Assembly (NCBI GenBank): GCA_003134075.1
Contig: PLAI01000186.1
Span: 15,902 to 51,912, forward strand
DNA from: Methylocystaceae bacterium
GTDB lineage: Bacteria; Pseudomonadota; Alphaproteobacteria; Rhizobiales; Beijerinckiaceae
Reading direction: 5' to 3'
Length of the DNA stretch: 36,011 bases
The notes under the pieces are model-generated. The model worked only from the letters and a program-made list of their open reading frames with translations. It did no database searches and was not told where the DNA came from. Shown here piece after piece: positions 16,811-25,741 of this stretch (the stretch's first letter is position 1; each line of letters starts with the position of its first letter). The position numbers were made by a program, and so were the translations under genes.

Positions 16811-16865
16811 GGCGTCTTGTGGACGCCCTATGGCCCGTCGGGACGACGGGCGTCTCGTGGACGCC
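16811..16865. repeat. Cluster of three overlapping hairpins
   Basis: GGCGTC-TTGTG-GACGCC (16811-16827), GCCCGTC-GGGAC-GACGGGC (16833-16851) and GGCGTC-TCGTG-GACGCC (16849-16865). The outer two have identical arms; the last overlaps the middle one by three bases, so these two exclude each other. The cluster lies between the EVE gene stop (16877) and the kinase start (16782). Confidence 0.7.
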
Positions 16866-16876
16866 CCGCGTCGAGC

Positions 16877-17296
16877 TTACCCGTGCTCGCCGGCAAGCTC
16901 CAGCACGATGCGCCATTCCTCGTCGCTGACGGGCTGCACGGAAAGGCGCGAGTTATTGACGAGCGTCATGCCGACGAGGCGCGGCTCGGCCTTGATTCGC
17001 GCCAAGGTCACCTTGTTTTTGAGCGCCTTCACCGCGCGCACGTCGACCATCCCGAATTTGCCGGTTTCGTCGGTGTGGTCAGGGTAATAGGGCTTGATCA
17101 CTTCGACAATGCCGACGATGGCCTTGTCCTCGTTGGAATGATAAAAAAATCCGCGATCGCCGACCTGCATCGCCATAAGATGCTTCTTGGCCAGATGGTT
17201 GCGCACGCCGTTCCAGAAAGTGCCCTTTTTTCCGGCCGCGATCTGCTGGTCGAAGGACCATGTCGTGGGCTCGCTCTTGAACAACCAATGAGCCAT
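16877..17296 (-). CDS. EVE-domain protein
   Basis: 139 residues, nearly all one EVE domain of the PUA-like fold: the start MAHWLFKSEPTTWSFDQQ, WNGVRNHLAKKHL near residue 28, GDRGFFYHSNEDKAIVGIVEV near 47 and the closing VSDEEWRIVL are family signatures. EVE domains read modified bases in RNA or DNA; the free-standing bacterial version is thought to bind modified nucleotides, with the target unknown. It starts one base after the stop of the YciI-family gene on the same strand, an arrangement common in alphaproteobacteria, so the two are very probably co-transcribed. Confidence 0.9.
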   Translation of the reverse strand: MAHWLFKSEPTTWSFDQQIAAGKKGTFWNGVRNHLAKKHLMAMQVGDRGFFYHSNEDKAIVGIVEVIKPYYPDHTDETGKFGMVDVRAVKALKNKVTLARIKAEPRLVGMTLVNNSRLSVQPVSDEEWRIVLELAGEHG

Positions 17297-17297
17297 G

Positions 17298-17582
17298 TCA
17301 CAACGCCGCGCCGACGACGCGCCGCCACGGCCGCAGGGCGACGCTCTCGAACAGTCCCGCCTTGGCGTAGGGATCGCCGTCGAGCAAGCTCCGCGCCGCC
17401 GCCGCGTCGGCGCAATCGAGGATCAGCAGCGAGCCGACCGGCTTGTCGTTATCGTCGAGAAAGGGGCCGCCGAGCTTGATGCTTGGCGCATGGGCCTCGA
17501 GGAAAGCGAGGTGCGCGGCGCGCGTGGAAAGGCGCAACTCGACATGGCCGGGTTTGTCCAGACAAATGGCGGCGAACAGCAA
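17298..17582 (-). CDS. YciI-family protein
   Basis: 94 residues from a TTG start at 17582. The single domain is a dimeric alpha/beta fold of the YciI (muconolactone-isomerase-like) type: LLFAAICLDKPGH at the start, RAAHLAFLEAH, KLGGPFLDD, and the closing DPYAKAGLFESVALRPW. The conserved His and Asp of the putative active site (DKPGH, DPYAKAG) are present. The reaction is unknown for this family. The open frame continues upstream to 17708, but the extra 42 residues are Arg/Ala-rich and unlike the family; the TTG with GCGAGG six bases before gives the usual length. Forms an operon with the EVE gene. Confidence 0.85.
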   Translation of the reverse strand: MLFAAICLDKPGHVELRLSTRAAHLAFLEAHAPSIKLGGPFLDDNDKPVGSLLILDCADAAAARSLLDGDPYAKAGLFESVALRPWRRVVGAAL

Positions 17583-17679
17583 AACGAACCTCGCGAGATT
17601 TTTATTCCGCCGAGCCTTTGTCCCAAAGCGCGGGCGCGCGGTCAAGCGGGCGGCGGAAGTCGGGCGGAGTTGTCCAGGC

Positions 17680-18738
17680 TCAAAGCGCGCGCTTCGCGCC
17701 CGCCGCATCGCGTTCCCGCGGCGGGATGTCGGGCGTTTCGATCAAGCGCGCGGCGAGGTCGGCGATTTCCCGCCGCAGCGCCGCGAGATCGCGCGCATCG
17801 AGCGGCGTCGCCTCCGCCACGCCGTGGGCGGCCGCGTCGCGCAGACGCGCGTGATCTTTGCGGAGCGCCTCGACCGCGCCTTGCAGCATGGAATTGTCGG
17901 CGCGCGCGATCTCCAGCCGATCGGCTTGTTCGCGCGCTTCTCCGCGGGTGTGTCGCAGCGCGGTTTCGAGATGGGCGATCTCGTTCGTGAACCGCTCTTC
18001 GTCCTCGCGCGCGCGGGCGCGCACCGCCTTGAGCGTTTGTTCGAGCGCTTCGTTCGCCGCCTTGGCCGCTTCGAGTTCGCCGACGACGGCGCCCAGGACG
18101 GCGTCGACGCCGTCGAGACGCTCCGCCTCGATCTTCAGTTTGGCGAAATCGTCGCGCAATTGCGCCAGTTCGTGTTGTAGATCGGTGTTCCGCTGGTGCA
18201 TATCGCCGATTATCGCTTCATGCGCGGCGACGCGGGTCAGCACGACCTCCTTCTCGCGACCGAGTTCCTCGCTGTATGAGCGCAGTAAGCGCATGCTGGC
18301 GACCATGCGCTCCGCGCCTTCCGTCACCTCGTGCAGCGCCATTTCGGTCGAGCCGAGCAGTTCCGTCCGTTCCGCCAGCGTTTTGAGCGTTTCGCTCAGC
18401 CGGTGCTCCAGTTCGCGGCCATTGGCCTCGGATTTATTCAGGCGGTCGTCGAGATCGGCGATGCGCGCGGCATGGCGGCCGATGTCGACGAGATCCCCCG
18501 CCTTCGAGGCTTTGATCGCGTCCATTTCCTGTTCGAGCCGGCGCTCGCGAAGGGCGAATTCCGCCCGCAGCAGATCGCGCTCGGCGATGGCCTGCTCGCG
18601 CGAGAGCGGCGCCAGCATCTGCAGCCGGCGCATCGACAGGCGCATCGCCCGCCGCCAAAAGGCGGGCAGGAACATCAGCATGCCAAGCCCGGCGACCAGG
18701 AGTCCGAGCGCGAAATACATCGCCTGTTCAATCAACAC
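17680..18738 (-). CDS. Membrane-anchored long coiled-coil protein
   Basis: 352 residues. A single N-terminal membrane segment (about 5-26, ALGLLVAGLGMLMFLPAFWR) is followed by a basic stretch and then about 290 residues of almost continuous heptad-patterned helix rich in Ala, Glu, Arg and Leu. No enzyme motif is present. It resembles anchored coiled-coil proteins seen beside YciI-EVE regions in Hyphomicrobiales, but I cannot name a function; scaffolding or envelope organisation is an inference. The C-terminal 20 residues are Arg/Ala-rich. It ends about 100 bases before the YciI start on the same strand, and could share a transcript with it. Confidence 0.8.
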   Translation of the reverse strand: MLIEQAMYFALGLLVAGLGMLMFLPAFWRRAMRLSMRRLQMLAPLSREQAIAERDLLRAEFALRERRLEQEMDAIKASKAGDLVDIGRHAARIADLDDRLNKSEANGRELEHRLSETLKTLAERTELLGSTEMALHEVTEGAERMVASMRLLRSYSEELGREKEVVLTRVAAHEAIIGDMHQRNTDLQHELAQLRDDFAKLKIEAERLDGVDAVLGAVVGELEAAKAANEALEQTLKAVRARAREDEERFTNEIAHLETALRHTRGEAREQADRLEIARADNSMLQGAVEALRKDHARLRDAAAHGVAEATPLDARDLAALRREIADLAARLIETPDIPPRERDAAGAKRAL

Positions 18739-18829
18739 GCGTTCGTCCTTGCCTGCTACGGCGCTTTCCGCCCGCGCCGTTGGAATGCGGTCGTCGCCAC
18801 AATCTTTCTAAAACAGGGGCATTAGGAAA

Positions 18830-19771
18830 TCAAAAGCCGCCTTTGTCGTCGCGGGGCGTCGCGGCGGGCCTGGTGGCGTGAAACTTCTTGTAATCGAAGG
18901 TCGCCGCGCCGGTTTCGTCGGTTTCGACGATATCGACATATTCCTGGTCGAGCAAAATATCGCTAGCGGAATAAATACGGCGCCCGCGCACCGACTGCGC
19001 TGATGTTTCGTCGTGCCCGCCGAAGATGATGACGAGACTGGTGAAGGGGTCTTCGAAGTCGGCGGCCGCGTAGCCATGCAGCGGGCTGTCCTCGCCGATC
19101 ACATGCATCAACGTCCAGGTGAAGGCGAATATCGGATTTTCTTCGCGGGTCAGCTTCAATGGATAGAACTTGCGGAAACTCGCGCCCTCCATCGTGAGTT
19201 CGTTGCGAATGAACCACATCTGGGCGCTCGCGGCGGTGATGGCGTTGTGGCGCTCGTTGGCGAAGCGCAGCATCAGCGTGCGCGCGCCGTCGTGCACGCC
19301 GATCACCGGATTGCGCGCGAAAAGCAGCCGCGCGCGCGGCTGGGCGAAACGCGCGAAGGGCAGCCCGGCGGTGATGGCGACCGAGGAAAGCCCGATAAAG
19401 GTCGTCACGGTCGCGATCGCATGACCGATCGGCGATTGCGGATGCATGTCGCCATAGCCGACCGTCGCGAGGGTTTCGACGCTAAAGAAGAAGTAATCGA
19501 GGAAGGAGCCAGGCGGCGCATTGGCCACCGGGTCGTCGCCAAAATACGCGGCGAGCATATAAAATCCCGCGAAGACAAGATTGACGGTTGTGAACGCCAG
19601 AGCCAAAGCCGCGAAGAATATCGACCAACTCGCCGTCATCGCGTAATGGTGTAGATCGGTCCAAAAGTTGCGCGGCAGACCTTCGACGACGACCTGCCGG
19701 TCGCCGATTTGCACGCGTTTGCCGCGGCGCTCGCGAGAGTACATCGCCGAAAGAGAGCGGCGGAAGGTCAA
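18830..19771 (-). CDS. Inward-rectifier-type potassium channel (KirBac-like)
   Basis: 313 residues. Two membrane helices (about 47-73 and 114-138) flank a pore loop with the selectivity filter TVGYGD at residues 103-108, and the C-terminal half is the large beta-sandwich cytoplasmic domain of Kir channels (NPVIGVHDGARTLMLRFANE, then GHDETSAQSVRGRRIYSASD). A tetramer would conduct K+ across the inner membrane, gated by lipids or other ligands at the cytoplasmic domain. Its ATG overlaps the TGA of the DUF1134/EipA-like gene (ATGA, 19771-19768), so the two are translationally coupled, an unusual pairing of a periplasmic lipid-barrier protein with a channel. Start chosen by this overlap. Confidence 0.92.
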   Translation of the reverse strand: MTFRRSLSAMYSRERRGKRVQIGDRQVVVEGLPRNFWTDLHHYAMTASWSIFFAALALAFTTVNLVFAGFYMLAAYFGDDPVANAPPGSFLDYFFFSVETLATVGYGDMHPQSPIGHAIATVTTFIGLSSVAITAGLPFARFAQPRARLLFARNPVIGVHDGARTLMLRFANERHNAITAASAQMWFIRNELTMEGASFRKFYPLKLTREENPIFAFTWTLMHVIGEDSPLHGYAAADFEDPFTSLVIIFGGHDETSAQSVRGRRIYSASDILLDQEYVDIVETDETGAATFDYKKFHATRPAATPRDDKGGF

Positions 19772-20382
19772 AACGGGTTCCAGGTCGCCTGGGGCGTGAA
19801 CTTCAGATAGCCGAGGTTAAGCCCCAGCCGCGCGCCGACCCCGGATCGGATCGGCACCACCACCACCTCGCCGGCGGAGAGCGCGGTGAAGCCAAAGCCG
19901 CCCACCAAATAGGCCGAGCCGTCCACGCCGCCAAAACGCTGATAAAGCGCGTCGACCGCCGGCAGGCCGTAGACCAGCATCATCGTGCGGTCGCCGTCGG
20001 CGCCAGCGTCGAACCCGAGCGACGGACCCTGCCAGAAGATGCGGCGCCGACCGGCGTTGCGGGTGTACATCTCGCCTTCGCCATAGCGCAGGCCGCCGAT
20101 GAAGGCGCCGCCCGCCTCCTGACCGAGCACATAGGCGTTGGGGCGGCCCCAATGCCGGGTCGCCGATTCGATTCCCCCGGCGAGGTCGCGCGAGAAAGTG
20201 CCGAAAAACCTATGGCCGCTCGCTACGACGTCATCGTCCGAATAGCCCTCGGGCGGGGGCGCCTCGCGCGAGGGCGTCTCGCGCGCCAGCGCCGCTTGCG
20301 TCGCCAGCGCGACGCCGGACCCGGCGGCCAGCCGCAGCAGAGCGCGGCGCGAAAAATTTGCGCTGATATCGGCGTCGAACAT
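19768..20382 (-). CDS. DUF1134 (EipA-like) envelope protein
   Basis: 204 residues. The N-terminus has a Tat-like signal (SRRALLRLAAGSGVAL, cleavage near ALA), then the DUF1134 domain: YSDDDVVASGHRFFG, GRPNAYVLGQEAGGAFIGGL, FWQGPSLGFD, RFGGVDGSAYLVGGFGF and the end GVGARLGLNLGYLKF. In Brucella the family member EipA is periplasmic and needed for envelope integrity; its biochemical activity is unresolved. The start at 20382 has GGGGAG about nine bases upstream; the much longer open frame running to 21369 is an overlap shadow of the cysQ-like gene. Downstream it overlaps the Kir channel gene by four bases, and upstream lies cysQ with 128 bases between. Confidence 0.9.
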   Translation of the reverse strand: MFDADISANFSRRALLRLAAGSGVALATQAALARETPSREAPPPEGYSDDDVVASGHRFFGTFSRDLAGGIESATRHWGRPNAYVLGQEAGGAFIGGLRYGEGEMYTRNAGRRRIFWQGPSLGFDAGADGDRTMMLVYGLPAVDALYQRFGGVDGSAYLVGGFGFTALSAGEVVVVPIRSGVGARLGLNLGYLKFTPQATWNPF

Positions 20383-20510
20383 ATTGGCGTTCTCCCCTGG
20401 AGTGGACGGAACAAGCCGGAAAAATCCGTGAGAATGTCGCCGCCGGCGCGGCGCGGTTGCGTCGCGATTGGGGCGATGCGGATATCGGCGGACAGCTTCG
20501 CGCGACGTAG

Positions 20511-21341
<831 letters not shown>

Positions 21342-21452
21342 GGGCGACCTCTTGGCTTTGGGCGCGCATGTTTAGCCCGCCGCGCGGCGCCCGGCCAGCC
21401 GGGCCGCTTCGAATATTTGGCGCTTCGCGCGCAAACCCGCTAGAACGGCTTC

Positions 21453-22253
21453 ATGCAGTCCTCACGCTTCTGGATCGACCTCACCACACGCGAATTCGCG
21501 GCTCTCGACTGGGAGCGCGTCATCGTGGTCGCGCCGATCGCGGCGGTGGAGCAGCATGGGCCGCATCTGCCGGTCGGGGTCGACGCGCAGATCATGCAGG
21601 GCTGCATCGACCGCGTCGTCCCGCGCCTGCCAGACGATATCGACGTGCTGTTCCTTCCGATCCAGAGCGTCGGCGTCTCGGTCGAGCATCGCGATTTTCC
21701 GGGCACGCTGAGCTTTTCTCCGTCCACCGCCTTCGCAATGCTGACCGAGGTCGTCGAAGGCGCCATCGCGGCCGGCGCCCAAAAATTACTGCTGCTCAAC
21801 TCACATGGCGGCAATTCGCCGCTCATCTCGCAGGCGGCGCTGGAGCTGCGCGCGCGTCACGGCGTCCTCGTGGCGACCTGCTCCTTCTCCCGCTTTGGCT
21901 ATCCCGACGGACTGTTCAGCGCAGACGAACTGAAGCACGGCATTCACGGCGGCGAGGTCGAGACATCGCTGATGCTGGCCTTTCGGCCCGAACTCGTGGA
22001 GATGGCGCGGGCGAAGAATTTTCTGCCGGCGAGCCGCGACTTCGAGCGCGACTTCGCCTGGCTGCGCGCCGACCGCCCGGCGGGATTCGGCTGGATGGCG
22101 CAAGATCTCTCGCCTGCCGGCGCGATGGGCGACGCCGCCAGGGCGACGGCGGAAAAAGGCGCGGCGGCGGCGGATTATTGGGCCACGGCCTTCGTCGAAC
22201 TGCTGCGCGACCTCGAAGGCTTCGATCTCGCCCGCTTGAAGGAGCGTCCGTGA
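21453..22253 (+). CDS. Creatininase-family amidohydrolase
   Basis: 266 residues covering one creatininase domain. Metal ligands and family motifs are present: EQHGPHLPVGVD at 33-44, NSHGGN near 116-121, and HGGEVETSLML near 167, with the expected Glu, His and Asp residues. The family includes creatinine amidohydrolase, the riboflavin-pathway formamide hydrolase ArfB and the mycofactocin peptidase MftE; the substrate here cannot be assigned, as no mycofactocin or creatine genes are near. The RBS is weak. It is followed by a hairpin at 22261 and converges with the barrel gene ending at 22306. Confidence 0.88.
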   Translation: MQSSRFWIDLTTREFAALDWERVIVVAPIAAVEQHGPHLPVGVDAQIMQGCIDRVVPRLPDDIDVLFLPIQSVGVSVEHRDFPGTLSFSPSTAFAMLTEVVEGAIAAGAQKLLLLNSHGGNSPLISQAALELRARHGVLVATCSFSRFGYPDGLFSADELKHGIHGGEVETSLMLAFRPELVEMARAKNFLPASRDFERDFAWLRADRPAGFGWMAQDLSPAGAMGDAARATAEKGAAAADYWATAFVELLRDLEGFDLARLKERP

Positions 22254-22260
22254 CCGAGGC

Positions 22261-22286
22261 GGGCGCGAGCCGGACGCTCGGCGCCC
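22261..22286. terminator. Hairpin between convergent genes
   Basis: GGGCGCGAGC pairs with GCTC-G-GCGCCC (10 base pairs, one bulged G, loop CGGAC). It sits in the 52-base gap between the creatininase-family gene and the minus-strand barrel gene. No T run on either side, so a bidirectional terminator role is only likely. Confidence 0.5.
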
Positions 22287-22305
22287 GACTCGCAAAGGGT
22301 TGCGA

Positions 22306-23199
22306 TCAATATTTCGCGACCACCGGAGCCGGCGCGCCCCAGTTGAAGTGGTAGTTTAGACCGGCGCGGACGATATGGCCATTGAATTGAGCGCTGGTCT
22401 GGCTCGCGCCGAGACCGGTGACTCCCGAGGTAGCATAGACCGACTGCACGGAGCCCGCGGCGGTGTTGAAGCCAAGGTCGTAATAGAGATATTCCACCTT
22501 GGCGCTCCAGTTGCGCGCGAACATCCACTCCAGACCGCCGCCGACCGTCCAGCCGATATTGGTGTTTGAGGAACTCGCGCCGCCAAAGGCGCTGTTGATC
22601 ACGGCGCCGGTGGCGTTAACCGCCGTCCCGGAGAAGGTGGAGCTCAGATTGGTTCCGCCATAGGCGAGACCAGCCGTCGCGTAAACGAGAAAGGTCGGCG
22701 TGAACAAATAGCCAATGCGGGCGCGGGCGGTGCCGAGATAGTCGAGGCTCTGGGAGGAGGCCAATGTGCCCGTGTAGGTGTGGGACGAGGTGAGGACGCC
22801 GGGCGAGGCGCTCGAGAAAGACGACGAACCGCCGCCGCCGGCGAGGCCTTGGATGTCCGCCTCGACGCCGACAACGACAGCCGGCGAAAACTGGTGGTTG
22901 TACCCGATCTGGCCGCCGCCGATGAAGCCGCCGAAATTGCCGTTGCCCGTTCCCGTCCCGGCCACTCCATAAGCGGGGCTGAAGCCCGAGCCCAGCGACC
23001 CGGTCGTCACGTTGATATTGTCGCTACCGCCGAAGGTTCCGCCGGCGTTCAGACCAACATAGAAGCCCGTCCAAGTGGCGATGGGCGCCGGCTCGTAATA
23101 GGTCGGCGGCGGCGCTTTGCCAGAGGGCAGATCGGCGGCCAAAGCCGGCCCGCCAACAAACGCGGCGCAAATGGCCAGCGCCGATACAGCATGCTTCAT
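22306..23199 (-). CDS. Outer-membrane beta-barrel protein, Omp25/Omp31 type (paralogue)
   Basis: 297 residues with a signal peptide (1-21, ending ALAADLPS). Same layout as the gene at 2051: WTGFYVGLNAGGTFGG near residue 43, FGGFIGGGQIGYNHQFSP, DYLGTARARIGYLFTPTFL, KVEYLYYDLGFN and the final strand VRAGLNYHFNW. The two paralogues share these strands closely and differ mainly in Ser/Thr/Gly-rich loops, as expected for surface-exposed parts. AAGGAG lies nine bases before the ATG. The upstream region (23200-23400) is AT-rich and shared with the divergent two-component operon. Role: outer-membrane structure or small-solute passage; no specific substrate is deduced. Confidence 0.9.
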   Translation of the reverse strand: MKHAVSALAICAAFVGGPALAADLPSGKAPPPTYYEPAPIATWTGFYVGLNAGGTFGGSDNINVTTGSLGSGFSPAYGVAGTGTGNGNFGGFIGGGQIGYNHQFSPAVVVGVEADIQGLAGGGGSSSFSSASPGVLTSSHTYTGTLASSQSLDYLGTARARIGYLFTPTFLVYATAGLAYGGTNLSSTFSGTAVNATGAVINSAFGGASSSNTNIGWTVGGGLEWMFARNWSAKVEYLYYDLGFNTAAGSVQSVYATSGVTGLGASQTSAQFNGHIVRAGLNYHFNWGAPAPVVAKY

Positions 23200-23469
23200 T
23201 TCGATAGCTCCTTATCTAACCAGATTATCGCGGAGCCACTGTGCCGCTTTTATGTTTCCATACTTTGTCTAGTCAGAATTAGATCTTACCAACTAGTGTC
23301 TTCCTGCCATATTTCAGCCGAATTTTGCCATCGGATGCATTTGACACATTTCAGAAACATTTTGGCTGGTCGAGACAAACCCAGGAAATGCTCATTCCTT
23401 AGAAGATTTAACCTTGCAAGGGCCCCATCCCGATGGTCGGCCGGGGGCGCGGCGCGAATGGAGACGGTG

Positions 23470-23547
23470 ATGAGCGACTACTTCGCGGTGTTTTTGGCTC
23501 TTTTAGTTTACGGGTCGTTGTTTTATTTTATCTGGTCGATGCAATGA
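23470..23547 (+). CDS. 25-residue membrane microprotein
   Basis: MSDYFAVFLALL continues as one hydrophobic helix to a Trp/Ser/Met/Gln end; 25 residues in all, essentially one membrane segment with a short polar N-terminus. GGAGA lies five bases before the ATG, and an in-frame ATG at 23458 would add four residues. The stop codon overlaps an ATG of the next frame (ATGA, 23544-23547), from which the response regulator frame can start. This kind of overlap and the strong RBS suggest real translation. It resembles in size the small regulatory or subunit-stabilising membrane peptides (KdpF, CydX), but I see no sequence match. A role in modulating the histidine kinase of the same operon is a hypothesis. 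Confidence 0.5.
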   Translation: MSDYFAVFLALLVYGSLFYFIWSMQ

Positions 23548-23630
23548 CGCGCCCTGAGCCAGAAACCGCGGAGAGACAACCGCGGGGCAAATCCACCGTC
23601 CAGGAAGGGCGCGCCGATCAGGAACGAGAC

Positions 23631-24350
23631 GTGAAATATTCCGCTTCGACCCTTTTGGTGGAGGACGACGCCGAGATCGGCGATTTGATTTCGCGCTATC
23701 TCAAGGCCAATCAGTTCGACGTCGTCGTGGTCAAGGACGGGGCGGCGATGGATGTCGCGCTGGCGGAGCGCGACTTCGATCTTCTGATCCTGGATCTAAA
23801 TCTTCCCGGGGAGGACGGACTGTCGATTTGCCGCAGATTGCGGGCCGAGAGAGATCTGCCGATCATTATCGTCACGGCGCAGGGCGAGGATGTCGACAAG
23901 ATCGTCGGTCTCGAAATGGGCGCCGACGATTATGTCGCCAAGCCGTTCAATCCGCGCGAATTGCTGGCGCGAATCCGCTCGGTGCTGCGGCGCGCGAGCG
24001 CGGCGGACCCGATCGAGGCCGGTTCGGCGCGGCAGGTATATAAATTCTCCGGCTGGAGCGTCGACCTCGCGGCGCGCGAGGTCGTGGCGCCGGTCGGCAT
24101 GAAGGTCGCGATGACGGGCGCCGAATTCGATCTTTTGCACGCGCTGTGCGAACATCCGAACCGCGTGCTGACGCGCGACCAGTTGATCAGCTTGACGCAT
24201 GGCCCGACGGCGGGGCCGTTCGAACGCAGCATCGACACGCTGATCAGCCGTCTGCGCCAAAAAATCGAGACGGACGTGAAAAACCCCAAGCTGATCCAAA
24301 CGGTGCGGTCGGAAGGATATATGTTCACGACGCCGGTGACCCGGTCATGA
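23631..24350 (+). CDS. OmpR-family response regulator
   Basis: 239 residues from a GTG at 23631, with AGGAA eight bases upstream. The receiver domain has the acidic pair Glu-Asp-Asp (11-13), phosphoacceptor Asp55 (LLILDLNLPG), the conserved Thr in IIIVTAQ and Lys in YVAKPFNPRE; the winged-helix DNA-binding domain follows (EFDLLHALCEHPNRVLTRDQ, then the end QTVRSEGYMF). It would control genes in response to the kinase encoded next, whose ATG overlaps its TGA (ATGA at 24347). An upstream in-frame ATG at 23544, overlapping the microprotein stop, would add 29 polar residues; both starts are possible. The promoter is probably in 23200-23460. Confidence 0.92.
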   Translation: MKYSASTLLVEDDAEIGDLISRYLKANQFDVVVVKDGAAMDVALAERDFDLLILDLNLPGEDGLSICRRLRAERDLPIIIVTAQGEDVDKIVGLEMGADDYVAKPFNPRELLARIRSVLRRASAADPIEAGSARQVYKFSGWSVDLAAREVVAPVGMKVAMTGAEFDLLHALCEHPNRVLTRDQLISLTHGPTAGPFERSIDTLISRLRQKIETDVKNPKLIQTVRSEGYMFTTPVTRS

Positions 24351-25714
24351 AAGCCTTTTTACGTCGATTGCGCCCCGATCATCTCGCGGGACAAATCGCG
24401 CTGCTGATTCTGGCGGCGATCGTCATGTTTCATCTGACCCTGACGACCATTCAACATTTCACCAATCCCGACGGACGCCCGCCGATCATCGAGCCCGGCG
24501 AATTCATCGCCAGCGCCCTTTTGGCGATCGACGCCGCCCCAGTTTCGGAGCGAAGCGATGTCCTCGCGGTGCTCGCCAAGGCGGCGCCATGGGTGAGTTT
24601 CGCGGTGCGAGACCAAGCGGCCGATTTCCCGGCCGACAGCGCGGACAGCACCGATCTCGCCGACCTGAAGTCACGCATATGGGCGGGCGCGCGCGTGGCG
24701 GCGTCGAATGCGATCGACACGCGTGGGGAGGCGATCGTCGTCGCTTTGCGAAAAGGCGGATACGCCGTGGCCACGACGCTGGAGCCGAGGCTCTCCCCTT
24801 TGGGATCGATTTCGTCGAGGCATTATGGCGCGCCCACTCTGTTCATGCGGCTGTTGGAGCGTTCGGCGCTGTTCTTTTTCCTTTGCGCGAGCATTTTGAC
24901 GGTGTGGATATCGAGCGCCGTCGTCGCGCCGCTCGTCAAGCTGGCGCGCGAAGCCGAGCGTTATCCGGCCGAAAACGCGCATTTGCGGCCAATCGACGAA
25001 GCCGGGCCGCGCGAGGTGCGCGATCTGACGCGAGCGCTCAACAGAATGCAGAGCCGGATCGAGGCGATGATCGAAGCGCGCAGTCATGCGCTCGCCGCGA
25101 TCAGTCACGACCTGCGCACCATCATCACCAGGGTGAGGCTCAGGTCCGAATTCATCGCGGACGTCGATCTAAAGGTGAAAATGCTGCACGACGCCGGTCT
25201 GATGGATTCGATGCTCTACAAAAATCTTCAGCACTTGCGCGACGCGAACAGCGCGCCGGATCGCGGTCTCATCGATCTCGACAGCGTGCTCCAGACGGTT
25301 TCGGATCAATTCGCCGATCTTGGCCACGATGTCACCTACCGCGGCGGCCAACATCAGATCATCCTCGGCTCGCTCACCGAAATGCAGCGCGTTTTCAACA
25401 ATCTCGTGGAGAACGCGGTGACCTACGCCAAAAAGGTCGTCATCACGCTCGACCAGCCCTCGCCCGAAGTCATTCGCGTCGACGTGGCCGACGACGGGCC
25501 GGGCATCGGCGCCGAAAACAAGCAGCGCGTGCTCGAGCCGTTCGTGCGCGGCGAGCCGGCTCGCAACATGAACGATCACAGCGGCTTTGGGCTTGGTCTG
25601 TCGATCGTGCGCTCGCTCGTGGAGGACGTTGGCGGAGGGTTGCAATTGCTCGATCACGAGCCGCACGGGCTGATCGCGCGCGTGACGCTGCCCAGGGCTT
25701 TCGCGAAGGAGTGA
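24347..25714 (+). CDS. EnvZ-type sensor histidine kinase with altered H box
   Basis: 455 residues. A first membrane helix (about 15-36), a periplasmic domain of about 130 residues, a second helix (about 174-196), a HAMP region (about 197-245), the dimerisation domain with His254 in ISHDLRT, and the ATPase domain with N box NNLVENAVTYAKK, DDGPGIG and GFGLGLSI. In HisKA kinases the H box normally reads HDLRTP; here the proline at H+5 is Ile259 (codon ATC at 25121-25123). The threonine at H+4, linked to phosphatase activity, is kept. The dimerisation helix 2 is also unusual, with MLYKNLQHLRDANSAP. ATGA overlap with the regulator gene. Signal unknown. Confidence 0.92.
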   Translation: MKAFLRRLRPDHLAGQIALLILAAIVMFHLTLTTIQHFTNPDGRPPIIEPGEFIASALLAIDAAPVSERSDVLAVLAKAAPWVSFAVRDQAADFPADSADSTDLADLKSRIWAGARVAASNAIDTRGEAIVVALRKGGYAVATTLEPRLSPLGSISSRHYGAPTLFMRLLERSALFFFLCASILTVWISSAVVAPLVKLAREAERYPAENAHLRPIDEAGPREVRDLTRALNRMQSRIEAMIEARSHALAAISHDLRTIITRVRLRSEFIADVDLKVKMLHDAGLMDSMLYKNLQHLRDANSAPDRGLIDLDSVLQTVSDQFADLGHDVTYRGGQHQIILGSLTEMQRVFNNLVENAVTYAKKVVITLDQPSPEVIRVDVADDGPGIGAENKQRVLEPFVRGEPARNMNDHSGFGLGLSIVRSLVEDVGGGLQLLDHEPHGLIARVTLPRAFAKE

Positions 25715-25741
25715 GTCGCTTGCCGCGGCCCGTTACGCCAT

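Noticed and set aside
23200-23469. Promoter boxes for the divergent barrel and two-component genes
   Set aside because: A TTGACA (around 23341) and a TAGACA on the other strand are present, but neither has a good -10 at the right distance, so I list no box.
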